A DNA stretch of 64,000 bases. Source: Bacteroidales bacterium (GTDB lineage: Bacteria; Bacteroidota; Bacteroidia; Bacteroidales; WCHB1-69). Positions 6,583 to 15,248 of the stretch are shown one piece after another. How positions within the stretch are numbered: the stretch's first letter is position 1; each line of letters opens with the position of its first letter. The DNA lies in assembly GCA_017961265.1 (NCBI GenBank), contig JAGCXN010000037.1:1-64000 (forward strand), written 5' to 3'. Under the pieces are notes generated by a model that saw nothing but the letters and a program-made list of their open reading frames with translations, had not been told where the DNA came from and made no database searches. The position numbers were made by a program, and so were the translations under genes.

Positions 6583-9500
6583 ATGATACCCAAGGACAAG
6601 ATCAACGACGTGCTGTTCGCAGCCGACATGCTGACAGTGGCGGAAGGCTGCGGGGTGCGTCTGCGCAAATCGGGCGCGGTGCTGTACCGGGGACGCTGTC
6701 CCTTCCACGACGAGAAGGACGGCAGTTTCTTCGTCAACACCAAGTACAACCGATGGCACTGCTACGGATGCGACCGAAGAGGCAACTCCATTGACTTCCT
6801 GATGGAACTCAAAGGGCTCTCCTTTGTAGAGGCGGTCAGAATGCTGGCAGGCCAGCACAACATCATTATCGAAGAACGCCAGCCCACAAAGGAGGAGGAA
6901 CGCAAGGAGAACGAGCGGCGCAGGCAGCAGGCCATCTACGAGGAGGCGGTGCGGTTCTACGAGCAGCAGCTCAAGAAAAGCCCCGCCGCGTTGAAGTACG
7001 CCCTCAGCAGGTTCAACGAAGAGACCATCGAGGCGTTCCGCATCGGCTACGCCCCAAGCGAACCCTGCGCCCTGTACCGACACCTGCGGCAGAAGGGCTT
7101 CCTGACAGAGACCCTTGACGACTGCGACCTCTTCCGCAAGCGCCAAGACCACAACACCTACGACCTTTTCCGCGACAGACTGATGTTCCCCATATTCAAC
7201 ACCTACGGGAGCGTCACAGCCTTTTCGGGACGCGCACTCACCCCCGGAGACGGAGTGCCGAAGTACATCAACAGCGCGGAAAGCGTGATGTACACGAAAG
7301 GCGCGACACTCTACGGAATGAACTTCGCATTCCGGCATATCCGCAGCGCGGATATGGCCATCCTTGTTGAGGGGAACGCCGATGTGGTGAAGATGCACCA
7401 GCTCGGCGTCACCAACGTGGTCGCCCCCTGCGGCACGGCACTCACGGACGAGCAGATACGGCTCCTTGTCCGTGCATCCAAGAACGTCACGCTCATGCTG
7501 GACGGGGACGCGGCGGGACGCGCCGCCACGGAGAGGAACGGGAAACGACTTGTCGAATCCGGGCTGAACGCCTACGTCCTTGAAATCCCCCCTGCTGACG
7601 ACGGCTCCAAGCAAGACCCCGACAGCTTCTTCACCTCAAAGGAGCAGTTCGACAGCTTCCAGTCAGAAAAAGGCAGGCTTTTCCTTGACGCGCTTGCCGA
7701 AGCCAAAAGCGGCGAATGCGCCAACAACCCCGTCATCCGCGCCCGGACGGTGAGGGAGATCGCCACCCTGTTCGCAGGGAGAGAACCCTCCGAACGAGGC
7801 GAACTGGCCACGCTGCTGGCACACCGCATCCCCAGCAAGTCGCTGTGGAAACAGACCATCAAAGAAATTGACGACGCCAAGCGCAGGCAGCAGAACCTTG
7901 AAAAGGAGAACGCAAGGATAACCCTTGCGGGCAAGACGCAAGAGCAGGAGGAACTGATACGGAAGTACGGGTTCTACACGGAAAACAACTGCTACCACTT
8001 CTACTCCCTCAAAGGCGACAATTTCTTCAAGGGCTCCAACTTCACGATGGAGCCGCTCTTCCACATCGTCAGCACGGTGAACGCCAAGCGGCTCTACAGG
8101 CTCAAGAACGTCTATGGCGTGGAGCAGGTGCTGGAGTTCAGCCAGAAAGACCTCATATCCATCGCCGCCTTCCGCCTGCGGTGCGAGTCGCTGGGCAACT
8201 TCCTCTTCGAGGGCGGGGAGCACGGGCTGAACAAGATAAAGGCGTACCTCTACGACAACACCAAGACCTGCAAGGAAGTCACCCAGCTGGGCTGGCAGAA
8301 GCAGGGTTTCTTCGCCTGGTCAAACGGCATCACCGTCAACGGCGAGTTCCGCGCACTCGGCGAACTCGGCATCGTGGAATACGAGGGGCAGCACTACTAC
8401 ATCCCCGCCCTTTCCTCGTTCTACAAGGATGACGACAAGCTCTTCCAGTTCGAGCGGCAGTTCGTGCACCGCGGCGGTAACATCAGCCTCTTCGACTTCA
8501 CCGACAAGCTGGTGAACGTCTATGGCGAGAACGCCATAGCCGGCATCGGCTTCTACTTCGCCACCCTCTTCCGCGACATCGTCATCACGCACCTGCGGTC
8601 GTTCCCGATACTGAACGTGTTCGGCCCGAAAGGGACGGGCAAGAGCGAGATGGCGGTCACGCTGCTCAAGCTCTTCGGCGACCAGCCCGTGGGGGTGAAC
8701 ATGACCAACAGCACCATCCCCGCGATGGCAGACCATGTGGCACGGACGCGCAACACGCTGTGCCACATCGACGAGTACAAGAACTCCCTTGACTTTGAGA
8801 AAATAGAATTTCTCAAAGGCCTTTGGGACGGCGTGGGCAGGAGCAGGATGAACATGGAGAAGGACAAGAAAAAGGAGATGACCGCCGTGGACGCGGGCAT
8901 CATGCTCACCGGGCAGGAAATGGCCACCGCCGACAACGCCCTTTTCTCAAGGCTTATCTTCCTCTCCGTCTCCAAGACGGAGTTCACCCAAGCGGAGCGC
9001 GACCGCTTCGACGACCTCAAACGCACGGAGAACAGCGGGCTGACACACATCACCAACCGCCTGCTCAGACTGCGGAAGCGGTTCGAGTTGGACTACTCCA
9101 CGTGCTTCAACGGAGCCATCGCGGACGTCCGTCCGCACATCAACGGCCACGTTGAGGACAGGATCCTCAAGAACTGGTGCGTAGTGCTGGCGGCACTACG
9201 CATCGTGACGGACGAGGAACCGCTGCCCTTCACCTACGAGAAGGCCGTGCGGACTTTCGCGCAGATGATAAGCCGCCAAAACGGGGACGTGGTGGCAGGG
9301 AACGAAGTCAGCGACTTCTGGAACACCTATCAGGAGCTTTTCAGCGGCGGCATCATCGAAAAGGACTTCGACTTCCAAATCAAGGTGGTGGAGGAGTTGA
9401 AGACCACCACCGAGACCTACGGCCAAAGTCTGAAGGTACTCTTCATGAACCCCAACCGCATATTCTCGCTTTACGCACAGCAGAAGCGCAGCGCAAACGA

Positions 9501-9855
9501 GAAACGCCTGCCGAAGGACTCCCTCAAATACTACCTCAAGAACTCCGCAGAGTTCCTCGGCCTCCAGCAGAAGCGCTTCCGCAGGAACATGAAGAACCTG
9601 CAGGACAAGGAATCGGTGAAATACTTCCCCGGAGACGGAACCGAAGCGCTGGAATACGAGCGCCCCTACGCGTGGTGCTTCAACTACGACATGCTCCAAC
9701 AGAGCTTGGAGCTCAACCTTGAGACCGACTACGTTTGGAAACCGAAGGACGAGGTCAGACCCATCGCCACGGACGGCGATGAAGGGGCGGCGAAGCCGCA
9801 AAACGGCAAGCCGCCGGAAGAAGCGTCGGGAAAGCCGACGCTATTTTCCTATTAA
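6583..9855 (+). CDS. Phage primase-helicase (CHC2 zinc finger, Toprim, AAA ATPase)
   Basis: This is a 1090-residue single-chain replication protein. A DnaG-type zinc finger occupies about residues 36-66 (GRCPFHDEK with WHCYGCDRRGNSIDF). A Toprim catalytic core follows at about 255-330 (MAILVEGNADVVKMHQ, then LMLDGDAAGR with the metal-binding DGD). An ATPase/helicase domain comes next, with Walker A GPKGTGKS near residue 683 and Walker B-like CHIDEY about 40 residues later. It would synthesise primers and unwind DNA at the phage fork. A repeat array follows immediately and is the best origin candidate. It is preceded by 18 bp of untranslated sequence after the spanin-like gene. Confidence 0.9.
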   Translation: MIPKDKINDVLFAADMLTVAEGCGVRLRKSGAVLYRGRCPFHDEKDGSFFVNTKYNRWHCYGCDRRGNSIDFLMELKGLSFVEAVRMLAGQHNIIIEERQPTKEEERKENERRRQQAIYEEAVRFYEQQLKKSPAALKYALSRFNEETIEAFRIGYAPSEPCALYRHLRQKGFLTETLDDCDLFRKRQDHNTYDLFRDRLMFPIFNTYGSVTAFSGRALTPGDGVPKYINSAESVMYTKGATLYGMNFAFRHIRSADMAILVEGNADVVKMHQLGVTNVVAPCGTALTDEQIRLLVRASKNVTLMLDGDAAGRAATERNGKRLVESGLNAYVLEIPPADDGSKQDPDSFFTSKEQFDSFQSEKGRLFLDALAEAKSGECANNPVIRARTVREIATLFAGREPSERGELATLLAHRIPSKSLWKQTIKEIDDAKRRQQNLEKENARITLAGKTQEQEELIRKYGFYTENNCYHFYSLKGDNFFKGSNFTMEPLFHIVSTVNAKRLYRLKNVYGVEQVLEFSQKDLISIAAFRLRCESLGNFLFEGGEHGLNKIKAYLYDNTKTCKEVTQLGWQKQGFFAWSNGITVNGEFRALGELGIVEYEGQHYYIPALSSFYKDDDKLFQFERQFVHRGGNISLFDFTDKLVNVYGENAIAGIGFYFATLFRDIVITHLRSFPILNVFGPKGTGKSEMAVTLLKLFGDQPVGVNMTNSTIPAMADHVARTRNTLCHIDEYKNSLDFEKIEFLKGLWDGVGRSRMNMEKDKKKEMTAVDAGIMLTGQEMATADNALFSRLIFLSVSKTEFTQAERDRFDDLKRTENSGLTHITNRLLRLRKRFELDYSTCFNGAIADVRPHINGHVEDRILKNWCVVLAALRIVTDEEPLPFTYEKAVRTFAQMISRQNGDVVAGNEVSDFWNTYQELFSGGIIEKDFDFQIKVVEELKTTTETYGQSLKVLFMNPNRIFSLYAQQKRSANEKRLPKDSLKYYLKNSAEFLGLQQKRFRRNMKNLQDKESVKYFPGDGTEALEYERPYAWCFNYDMLQQSLELNLETDYVWKPKDEVRPIATDGDEGAAKPQNGKPPEEASGKPTLFSY

Positions 9856-9937
9856 CCAGCAGTTTGGGAATCCAAAAATCCCGAACCGCCTATTTTTTGC
9901 AAAACACCCTGCAACGGAGCAGACCACCTTTTTTTTG

Positions 9938-10147
9938 TAAGACATACAAGACAAACAAGACAAAACTGAGAAACAGAGAGTTACAACGGTAACCCCATAA
10001 GACAACAACAAGACAAAGCACGAAACCAACAAGACAAAAAAAAGGCGGCGGGAAATAATAAGGACAGTAAGACGGAAAAAGCCGTTTTGTCTTATATGTT
10101 ATAATATTAAAAAACAATAAGATAAGTAAAAAAGCGGCTTTGTCTTG
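9938..10147. repeat. Iteron array ACAAGACAAA, candidate phage replication origin
   Basis: The decamer ACAAGACAAA occurs exactly at 9946, 9955, 10008 and 10029. Near copies (TAAGACA) lie at 9938 and 9998, and inverted copies (TTTTGTCTTAT at 10085, TTTGTCTTGC at 10139) flank an AT-rich core, TTATATGTTATAATATTAAA. The 347-bp stretch 9856-10202 has no gene. Iterons plus an AT-rich core directly after a primase-helicase gene suggest a replication origin. An operator array for the next gene, 10203, is the alternative. Confidence 0.6.
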
Positions 10148-10202
10148 CTTGACTTCGGGGAAAATGGGGTGTAACGGCGTAAACACAATTTTTTTTTGAG
10201 AT

Positions 10203-10754
10203 ATGAACGAGAACAGAACAGAGAGCATCACCATCAGAGTCCACCCCGCCGTGCGGCGGTGGTTCGAGAACACGTTCCCGAAGTCGGGCAGCGCATACGA
10301 CCTGCGCGGCCACTTCCTCCACGACTTCCTTCGGGCGGGGCTTGCCCGCGCCGCAGGATCGGACAAACCCTCGGAGGCGTTCCGCCTCTTCCCCGAAGTC
10401 ACGGTGGCGGTCAGCCGCAGGGACTTCCGCACCCTCGGCGGCGCCATCCCCGAACAGCTGCAGGCGGCTTTCTCCCTCATCGCCTACAAGTTCATCCGGC
10501 AGACCGCCTGCCAAGAAATCCTCTACGCGCACGTCGCCGGGGGCATACCACGCGACACCGCCATCAAGGAATACCTGCTGGCCAACCTCTACGAGGATGA
10601 CGAAATGAACTACGCCGCCCTGCGCAAGTACTACCAGCGCAACTGGATGGAGGCCGAGCGGCGCGTCCTCGAAGAGTACGGCACGCACGCTGCACGGAAG
10701 CAGCTCGTTCACGGCCTAATTATTTCGTCCAAAAATGTCCCATTTTACAAATAA
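10203..10754 (+). CDS. Uncharacterised early phage protein, possible ribbon-helix-helix N-terminus
   Basis: This is a 183-residue protein. The opening ESITIRVHPAVRRWFEN is one strand followed by a helix, and a second helix-rich stretch (LRGHFLHDFLRAGLARA) follows. That pattern would suit a ribbon-helix-helix DNA-binding domain, but no family can be named. The remainder is helical and rich in Arg and Tyr. It follows directly on the iteron array, so it could bind those repeats as a replication or late-gene regulator; this is inference from position. Confidence 0.5.
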   Translation: MNENRTESITIRVHPAVRRWFENTFPKSGSAYDLRGHFLHDFLRAGLARAAGSDKPSEAFRLFPEVTVAVSRRDFRTLGGAIPEQLQAAFSLIAYKFIRQTACQEILYAHVAGGIPRDTAIKEYLLANLYEDDEMNYAALRKYYQRNWMEAERRVLEEYGTHAARKQLVHGLIISSKNVPFYK

Positions 10755-10766
10755 CACCGAAACACT

Positions 10767-11219
10767 ATGGAAAACCTACACAAAAACGGGGGCTGCCACG
10801 TGATGGCAGGCAACAAGCGGCTACTCATCGCCGACATCAGTGAAGTGCAAAGCATTGACTTCACGGATTTTAACACCAAGACCGTCACCCTGCGCCACGG
10901 ATGCAGTTTTGCGGAAATCTTCGCCAAATCCATCCGAACCGAGGTGACAGAGAACGGCGGGGCGTACACCCACGAGACCACCTGCCGCCTCACAGGAACC
11001 AAACGGAAGTACGACCGCCTGCTGGCGGACATGGCAAGGGGCGGCTGGATTGCCAAGATAGTGGACAACACGGACGCCGTGTGGCTGTCCGGCTCAAAGG
11101 AGGAACCGCTCCACTTCACCTTCCGGCACATCGGAGCGGCGGAGGCATCCGGCGAGCATCTCTACGAGCTGACATTCCACCGCGATATGACCGAGCCGCT
11201 GTGCGCCACCACACTATAA
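10767..11219 (+). CDS. Uncharacterised phage protein, possibly structural
   Basis: This 150-residue protein is beta-rich, with segments such as THETTCRLTGTKRKYDRLL and LHFTFRHIGAAEA. An alternative start is the ATG at 10803 (MAGNKRLLIADI), which would trim 12 residues. The fold pattern (small beta protein with an alternating charged strand near the end) resembles small tail or neck proteins, but I cannot name a family. It lies between the early genes and late promoter P1. Confidence 0.5.
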   Translation: MENLHKNGGCHVMAGNKRLLIADISEVQSIDFTDFNTKTVTLRHGCSFAEIFAKSIRTEVTENGGAYTHETTCRLTGTKRKYDRLLADMARGGWIAKIVDNTDAVWLSGSKEEPLHFTFRHIGAAEASGEHLYELTFHRDMTEPLCATTL

Positions 11220-11230
11220 TATATTGTGGT

Positions 11231-11265
11231 GTCCATACGGGTTCCGCCGCCCGCCACTATCTTTG
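11231..11265 (+). promoter_or_regulatory. Late promoter P1 (GTCC-N23-TATCTTTG)
   Basis: GTCC at 11231 begins exactly 27 nt before the -7 box TATCTTTG (11258-11265). The ATG of the protease gene is 15 nt after the box, giving a very short A-rich leader (CCGCAAAACAGAGCA) without a Shine-Dalgarno sequence. The same arrangement precedes 15249, 24158 and 40652. Confidence 0.75.
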
Positions 11266-11280
11266 CCGCAAAACAGAGCA

Positions 11281-12417
11281 ATGAAACCGCAGCCAGCAAT
11301 GAGATTCCTGAACGAGACCGCCGACGAAGCCGTGATTGAAATCTACGGCCAGATCGGCTATGAGGGATGGACACGCGAGGAGGACGAGAACACCGCCCGC
11401 CTTATGAGCGAAGAACTCAACCGCATCAAATCCCTCAACGCAAAGCGCATCACCGTCAAGATAAACTCCCTCGGCGGCGATGTGAACCACGCGCTGGCCA
11501 TCCACGACATGCTGGCCGAGCATCCGGCAGCGGTCACCACCCAGATCAACGGGCTGTGTGCCTCCGCAGCCACCATCATTGCAATGGCGGGGACGGAGCG
11601 CAAAATGAGCCGCAACGCCCTCTTCCTCATACACCAATGTTCCTCCTATGTCGGACGCGCCAACGAGGAACGCCTCGCGCAGGAGCTGGAGACGCAGAAG
11701 ACCGTCAACGGGCGTATGCTCGACATCTACCACACCACCTGCAAGGGCAGGGAGGCGGAAATCTCCGACCTGCTCAAAGCCAACAACGGGCAGGGCAGAT
11801 GGCTGACCGCCACCGAGGCCAAAGACCTCGGCTTCGTCACCGACATCTACAACGAGACACGGAAGAGCGCACGCTACTCCCTGTCCGCGTTTGCGGACAA
11901 CGGGCTTCCCGCCCTCCCCGAAGAATACGCCGACCTTGCCGTGATGGACGAGGCACGCTCCCCGTGGCAGTCCGTCCTTGAAGCCGTTGCAAGATACTTC
12001 AACCCCGACAACCAACCCAAAAACCAAACCCATACCGACATGAAGAAACTGTTCCCGCTGCTGGCGGCACTCCTCGCAGTGCAGGACTCCGCCACCTATG
12101 ATTCAGAGAAAGGGCTGTCCGTCAAAGACGAACAGCTCAAAGCGCTGGAGGCCAAACTCGGCGAACTTGACGCCCTCCTCAAGGAGAAAGAGACCCTCCT
12201 CAATGAGAAGCAGGCTCTCACAGACGAGAAAGCCACGCTCACCGCACAGCTGGCCACGCTCACCGCAGACCGCGACCGCCTCAAGGCCATCGTGGACAAA
12301 GTTCCCGGACAGACACCTGCCGTGGCAGGCGCTGATCCCGCCAAGAAGCCGGAGGACGACATCCAGTCCTACGTCAGCGGCTCATCCCTCTATCAGGAAA
12401 TCAAACGCGACATCTAA
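11281..12417 (+). CDS. ClpP-like prohead protease fused to scaffold domain
   Basis: This 378-residue protein has an N-terminal ClpP/S14-like protease. It shows the strand ITVKINSLGGDVNHALAIHDML, nucleophile Ser95 in GLCASAATIIAMAG and His118 in FLIHQCSS. It matures the procapsid by cutting the scaffold and itself. From about residue 260 the protein becomes a charged coiled coil (KALEAKLGELDALLKEKETL) ending in a short YVSGSSLYQEI segment, as expected of a scaffold. An in-frame ATG at 12040 (residue 254) could start a separate scaffold protein, as in lambda C/Nu3. The start at 11281 is chosen from promoter P1; the open frame further upstream lies inside that promoter. Confidence 0.85.
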   Translation: MKPQPAMRFLNETADEAVIEIYGQIGYEGWTREEDENTARLMSEELNRIKSLNAKRITVKINSLGGDVNHALAIHDMLAEHPAAVTTQINGLCASAATIIAMAGTERKMSRNALFLIHQCSSYVGRANEERLAQELETQKTVNGRMLDIYHTTCKGREAEISDLLKANNGQGRWLTATEAKDLGFVTDIYNETRKSARYSLSAFADNGLPALPEEYADLAVMDEARSPWQSVLEAVARYFNPDNQPKNQTHTDMKKLFPLLAALLAVQDSATYDSEKGLSVKDEQLKALEAKLGELDALLKEKETLLNEKQALTDEKATLTAQLATLTADRDRLKAIVDKVPGQTPAVAGADPAKKPEDDIQSYVSGSSLYQEIKRDI

Positions 12418-12435
12418 CCCTAAACCCCAACCGAT

Positions 12436-13983
12436 ATGGCAGACAACATCAACACCAGAATCAACGTTGACCTCATACTTGAGGAATACGGCCGCTTCTA
12501 CGAGAACAGCGGACAGGGAATGGACAGGCTCAAACGCGCCCTGATGGTTCCCGCCACCACGCTGGAGAAATACGCCACCCGCATCAACACCCACGACGAC
12601 ATCTACAAGATGACCACCGAGGAATGGGAAGACGTGCTCCAGCCGTTCCGCATCCAGTTCGAGCCGAAAGCAGGCGTCAAGTTCATCCCCAACTCCATCG
12701 TGCTCAACCACATCAAGGTTGATGCGGAGTTCTCGCCGATGGGCATCTACCACTCCTGGATGGCCTTCCTCGCCGGAGACCAGAACAAGATTGAAGACTG
12801 GCCTATCACCCGCTACTTCGTGGAAGTCTATCTCAAACGCAAGATTGACAACAACCGCGAACTGAAAGCAGTTTACAAGGGCGTGCGCGATGACAACGGC
12901 ACCACCCCCGAAAGCTGCATGGACGGCATCAAGAAGAAACTCATTGAGGGCGCAAACAACATCAACAACCCCATCAACGTCATCCACGGCGTTGACGCCT
13001 TCACCGAAGAGAACATCTTCGATGAGATTGAGGCCTACGACCGCAAGATTGACGAGCTGTATGACGGCGAGAACATCATCCACTTCGTGGCCCCGAAATG
13101 GGTTCGTGCGATGAAGACCGCCAAACGCGCAGCCGGCTACTACTTCATCAACTCGCCCGACGAAATCAACGCCGACATCGACTTCACCAAGCACGTTGTC
13201 TGCGGAGTTCCCTCAATGAAGGGCACGGACGACATCTTCTCCACGATGAAGGAGAACCTGCTGTGGCTCACCAACCGCAACAAGTTCGATTTCGACATTC
13301 AAAAGGAGAACCGCATGATCAAGGTTCTCGCCGACTGGATGGAGGGCGTGGGCTTCGGCTGCAACGCGATGGTGTGGACTTCCGCCCGCACTGTCGGTCA
13401 GGAGGGCGCACGCTGCGCCTGCGGCACCAACGGCAGGGGTGAGACACTCACCGACAACATCGAAGCCGTCATCGAAGCCCTTGAACAGGGTGCACGCATC
13501 CGCAGGGAGGGCACGGGCTACCGCATCATCTGGCAGACCGACACCCCCGAACTCGCACTCAACGTGCAGACCGACCCCGTGATGAACATCACCGCCGACA
13601 GCGCCTCCTTCCACGGCTTTGTCACCGGGGATGACCTTCCCGAACTCGAAAGCGGGAACATCGGATTCTACCTCTCGCCCAACGCCGCCGACCTCGTTCC
13701 CGTGCAGGGGCACCACCTCGGCAACATCACGGGCAACCGCTCCGTGCCAGCCACAAGAGCCGATGACGCTGACCCCGAAGAGGAGAACCAAGAGACCGAC
13801 CCCGTCCATCCCGACACCGTAGTCTTCCTGCCCGCAACGCTGGAAGGCAACCGCTTCAAGGCCGCAGCCGACAGAACCCTCACACCTGCAACGGACTACT
13901 TCGTCCGTGCCGTGGCACACGTCAACGGCGCAGAGTATATGGGCGACATCGAGCGGTTCAGAACATCCGAAGACACACACTAA
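12436..13983 (+). CDS. Major capsid protein with C-terminal Ig/Fn3-like domain
   Basis: This 515-residue protein follows the protease/scaffold gene directly, the usual position of the major capsid gene. The first 370 residues are the presumed shell domain, with long segments such as NVIHGVDAFTEENIFDEIEA and FINSPDEINADIDF. From about residue 377 the sequence switches to a beta-sandwich pattern (ADSASFHGFVTGDDL, NIGFYLSP, then LTPATDYFVRAVAHVNG and IERFRTSE) typical of fibronectin/Ig-like modules in Bacteroidetes surface proteins. An acidic linker (DADPEEENQETD) interrupts it. That domain is probably displayed on the capsid exterior. The shell assignment rests on context. Confidence 0.75.
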   Translation: MADNINTRINVDLILEEYGRFYENSGQGMDRLKRALMVPATTLEKYATRINTHDDIYKMTTEEWEDVLQPFRIQFEPKAGVKFIPNSIVLNHIKVDAEFSPMGIYHSWMAFLAGDQNKIEDWPITRYFVEVYLKRKIDNNRELKAVYKGVRDDNGTTPESCMDGIKKKLIEGANNINNPINVIHGVDAFTEENIFDEIEAYDRKIDELYDGENIIHFVAPKWVRAMKTAKRAAGYYFINSPDEINADIDFTKHVVCGVPSMKGTDDIFSTMKENLLWLTNRNKFDFDIQKENRMIKVLADWMEGVGFGCNAMVWTSARTVGQEGARCACGTNGRGETLTDNIEAVIEALEQGARIRREGTGYRIIWQTDTPELALNVQTDPVMNITADSASFHGFVTGDDLPELESGNIGFYLSPNAADLVPVQGHHLGNITGNRSVPATRADDADPEEENQETDPVHPDTVVFLPATLEGNRFKAAADRTLTPATDYFVRAVAHVNGAEYMGDIERFRTSEDTH

Positions 13984-14003
13984 CCCCTTAAAATCCAAAA
14001 GCC

Positions 14004-14609
14004 ATGCCCGAAGAAGTAATCTGCGCACTCGAACTGGAAGACCTTAACAAAGGCGCCAACTGCGGCAACAACATGTCCGGCGTGAAGAACGTCTATATCT
14101 CCCTCAAGGACGATGTCGCCTCCCTCCCGAAGCTGCCGTCCAACAGGAACTCCTATGAAGATTTCGCCGTCCTCGAAGGAAACATCACGATGGTGAACGG
14201 CAAACGCTTCTACCACATCTACTGCTCACGCGATATGGGTGAGCTGAAATACACCACCCAAGGCACTTTCGGCGGCAAGTCGCTGAAAGCCAACCTTGAA
14301 ATCTACCACCCCGGCTTCAAACCGAAACTGCTCGGCTTCATCGCCTCCGTGATGAACTCCGAAACCATCATCCTCGCCCGCCTCAACAACGGCGACGTGC
14401 ACATGCTCGGCGACGCAGACCGCGGCGCGGAAATCGGAGAGAACGTGGAAGCCACCTCCGGCAAGGCCGTCACCGACAACAACGGCGCGACCCTCGCCTT
14501 CGTCTATGACACACCCACCGCCCAAATCTACACGGGCGACATTGACTCCCTCATCAGCGCGGACACCGAGGCCGTTGTTGATACCATTGTCGATGAAGTC
14601 AACCCATAA
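14004..14609 (+). CDS. Probable major tail (tube) protein
   Basis: This 201-residue protein is the last gene of late unit 1. It is rich in beta strands and contains MGELKYTTQGTFGGKSLKANLEIYHPG, LLGFIASVMNSETIILARL and VHMLGDADRGAEIGENVEATSGKAV. The last block reads like tail tube proteins of Bacteroides phages, in which residues on one strand line the tube. The acidic C-terminus (DTIVDEVNP) may act in assembly. A head decoration protein is the alternative. A strong terminator follows 35 bp after the stop. Confidence 0.5.
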   Translation: MPEEVICALELEDLNKGANCGNNMSGVKNVYISLKDDVASLPKLPSNRNSYEDFAVLEGNITMVNGKRFYHIYCSRDMGELKYTTQGTFGGKSLKANLEIYHPGFKPKLLGFIASVMNSETIILARLNNGDVHMLGDADRGAEIGENVEATSGKAVTDNNGATLAFVYDTPTAQIYTGDIDSLISADTEAVVDTIVDEVNP

Positions 14610-14643
14610 GACCGTTCGCAAAGTCTGATTTGATTAGTTTCCG

Positions 14644-14674
14644 AAAGCCGTTGCATTTTGTAACGGCTTTTTTT
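14644..14674 (+). terminator. Rho-independent terminator after late unit 1
   Basis: The arms AAAGCCGTT (14644-14652) and AACGGCTTT (14662-14670) pair perfectly, can extend inward by two further pairs (one of them G-U), and run into a T tract (14668-14674). Confidence 0.85.
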
Positions 14675-14675
14675 G

Positions 14676-14683
14676 TAGTTTTG
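14676..14683 (+). promoter_or_regulatory. Host-type -7 box for cargo gene 14708
   Basis: TAGTTTTG matches TAnnTTTG and sits immediately after the terminator of late unit 1, 24 bp before the ATG. No GTCC box lies 27 nt upstream, so the cargo gene would be read by the host vegetative sigma factor. Confidence 0.6.
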
Positions 14684-14707
14684 CGCCAAAATATTAAATA
14701 TTAAAAA

Positions 14708-15061
14708 ATGAGTATAATAGTTAGTTTAGAATTTAATGAACAATACCAGGAATGGCATCATAACACTGGGAATAGCAAACCTAATACAAATGGGTACCAA
14801 ACTGTAGTTGATAGAATCGACAGTGATTTTGCAGACATCATCAAATATAATTGTAGAGTTGCAATGCGTGCTGGGAATTTGCCTTCTATGTCTTTTGAGT
14901 TCGTCGAAACCATTGCAGATGCTACGATACGTATTCTCAAAACATTTAATTGTAGCGTAACCGATAAACCAAATGATTTGAATCCATTGATGGTGCAAAA
15001 GAACGGAGAAGCATATATTGAATATAAGAATCGAAAAACATTAGACGTTCCTTTTCAATAA
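14708..15061 (+). CDS. AT-rich cargo (moron) gene 1, unknown function
   Basis: This 117-residue protein is encoded by clearly AT-rich DNA amid GC-rich phage genes. It begins MSIIVSLEFNEQYQEWHHNTG and has no signal peptide, membrane segment or motif I recognise; IIKYNCRVAMRAGN and ATIRILKTFNCSV are its most structured parts. A terminator and host-type promoter precede it and a repeat-terminator element follows. That is the usual moron layout, meaning a gene expressed in the lysogen independently of the lytic programme. A role in host fitness or superinfection exclusion is possible but not shown. Confidence 0.7.
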   Translation: MSIIVSLEFNEQYQEWHHNTGNSKPNTNGYQTVVDRIDSDFADIIKYNCRVAMRAGNLPSMSFEFVETIADATIRILKTFNCSVTDKPNDLNPLMVQKNGEAYIEYKNRKTLDVPFQ

Positions 15062-15074
15062 TTAATCTTTTTTA

Positions 15075-15196
15075 GGGCGACCGGGCACGCTTTCCGCTCA
15101 AATTTCGTCCTTGCGTCCTCATAACCGCTGCAATCGTTGTCGTGGACACCAAGGTAAGAAAACCGCTGCCAAAGACCACGGCAGCGGTTTTCTTTT
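15075..15196 (+). repeat. Cargo-boundary repeat, copy A, with terminator
   Basis: This is one of three about 120-bp copies (others at 19895 and 40485). It opens GGGCGACCGGGCACGCTTTC, contains the conserved block ACCGCTGCAATCGTTGTCG and ends in a perfect 12-bp hairpin with arms 15159-15170 and 15180-15191 followed by TCTTTT. A CCGC/GTGG stem (GCGG in copies B and C) spans the middle. It closes cargo island 1; the GTCC box of late promoter P2 begins at the very next base. Confidence 0.85.
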
Positions 15197-15231
15197 GTCC
15201 TATCCTCTATGGTGATAACCGCCTATCTTTG
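15197..15231 (+). promoter_or_regulatory. Late promoter P2 (GTCC-N23-TATCTTTG)
   Basis: GTCC (15197-15200) and TATCTTTG (15224-15231) are 27 nt apart start to start. The ATG of 15249 follows 17 nt after the -7 box, with an A-rich leader. The terminator of repeat copy A insulates it from the cargo gene. Confidence 0.75.
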
Positions 15232-15248
15232 CCCCAAAAGACAAAGAT

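Noticed and set aside
6565..7614. Minus-strand open frame of 349 codons over the primase gene
   Set aside because: It covers the zinc-finger and Toprim coding sequence of a clear primase; its translation has no coherent domain.
9938..10147. CRISPR array
   Set aside because: The repeat unit is only 10 bp, irregularly spaced and partly inverted, with no spacers of uniform length and no cas genes.
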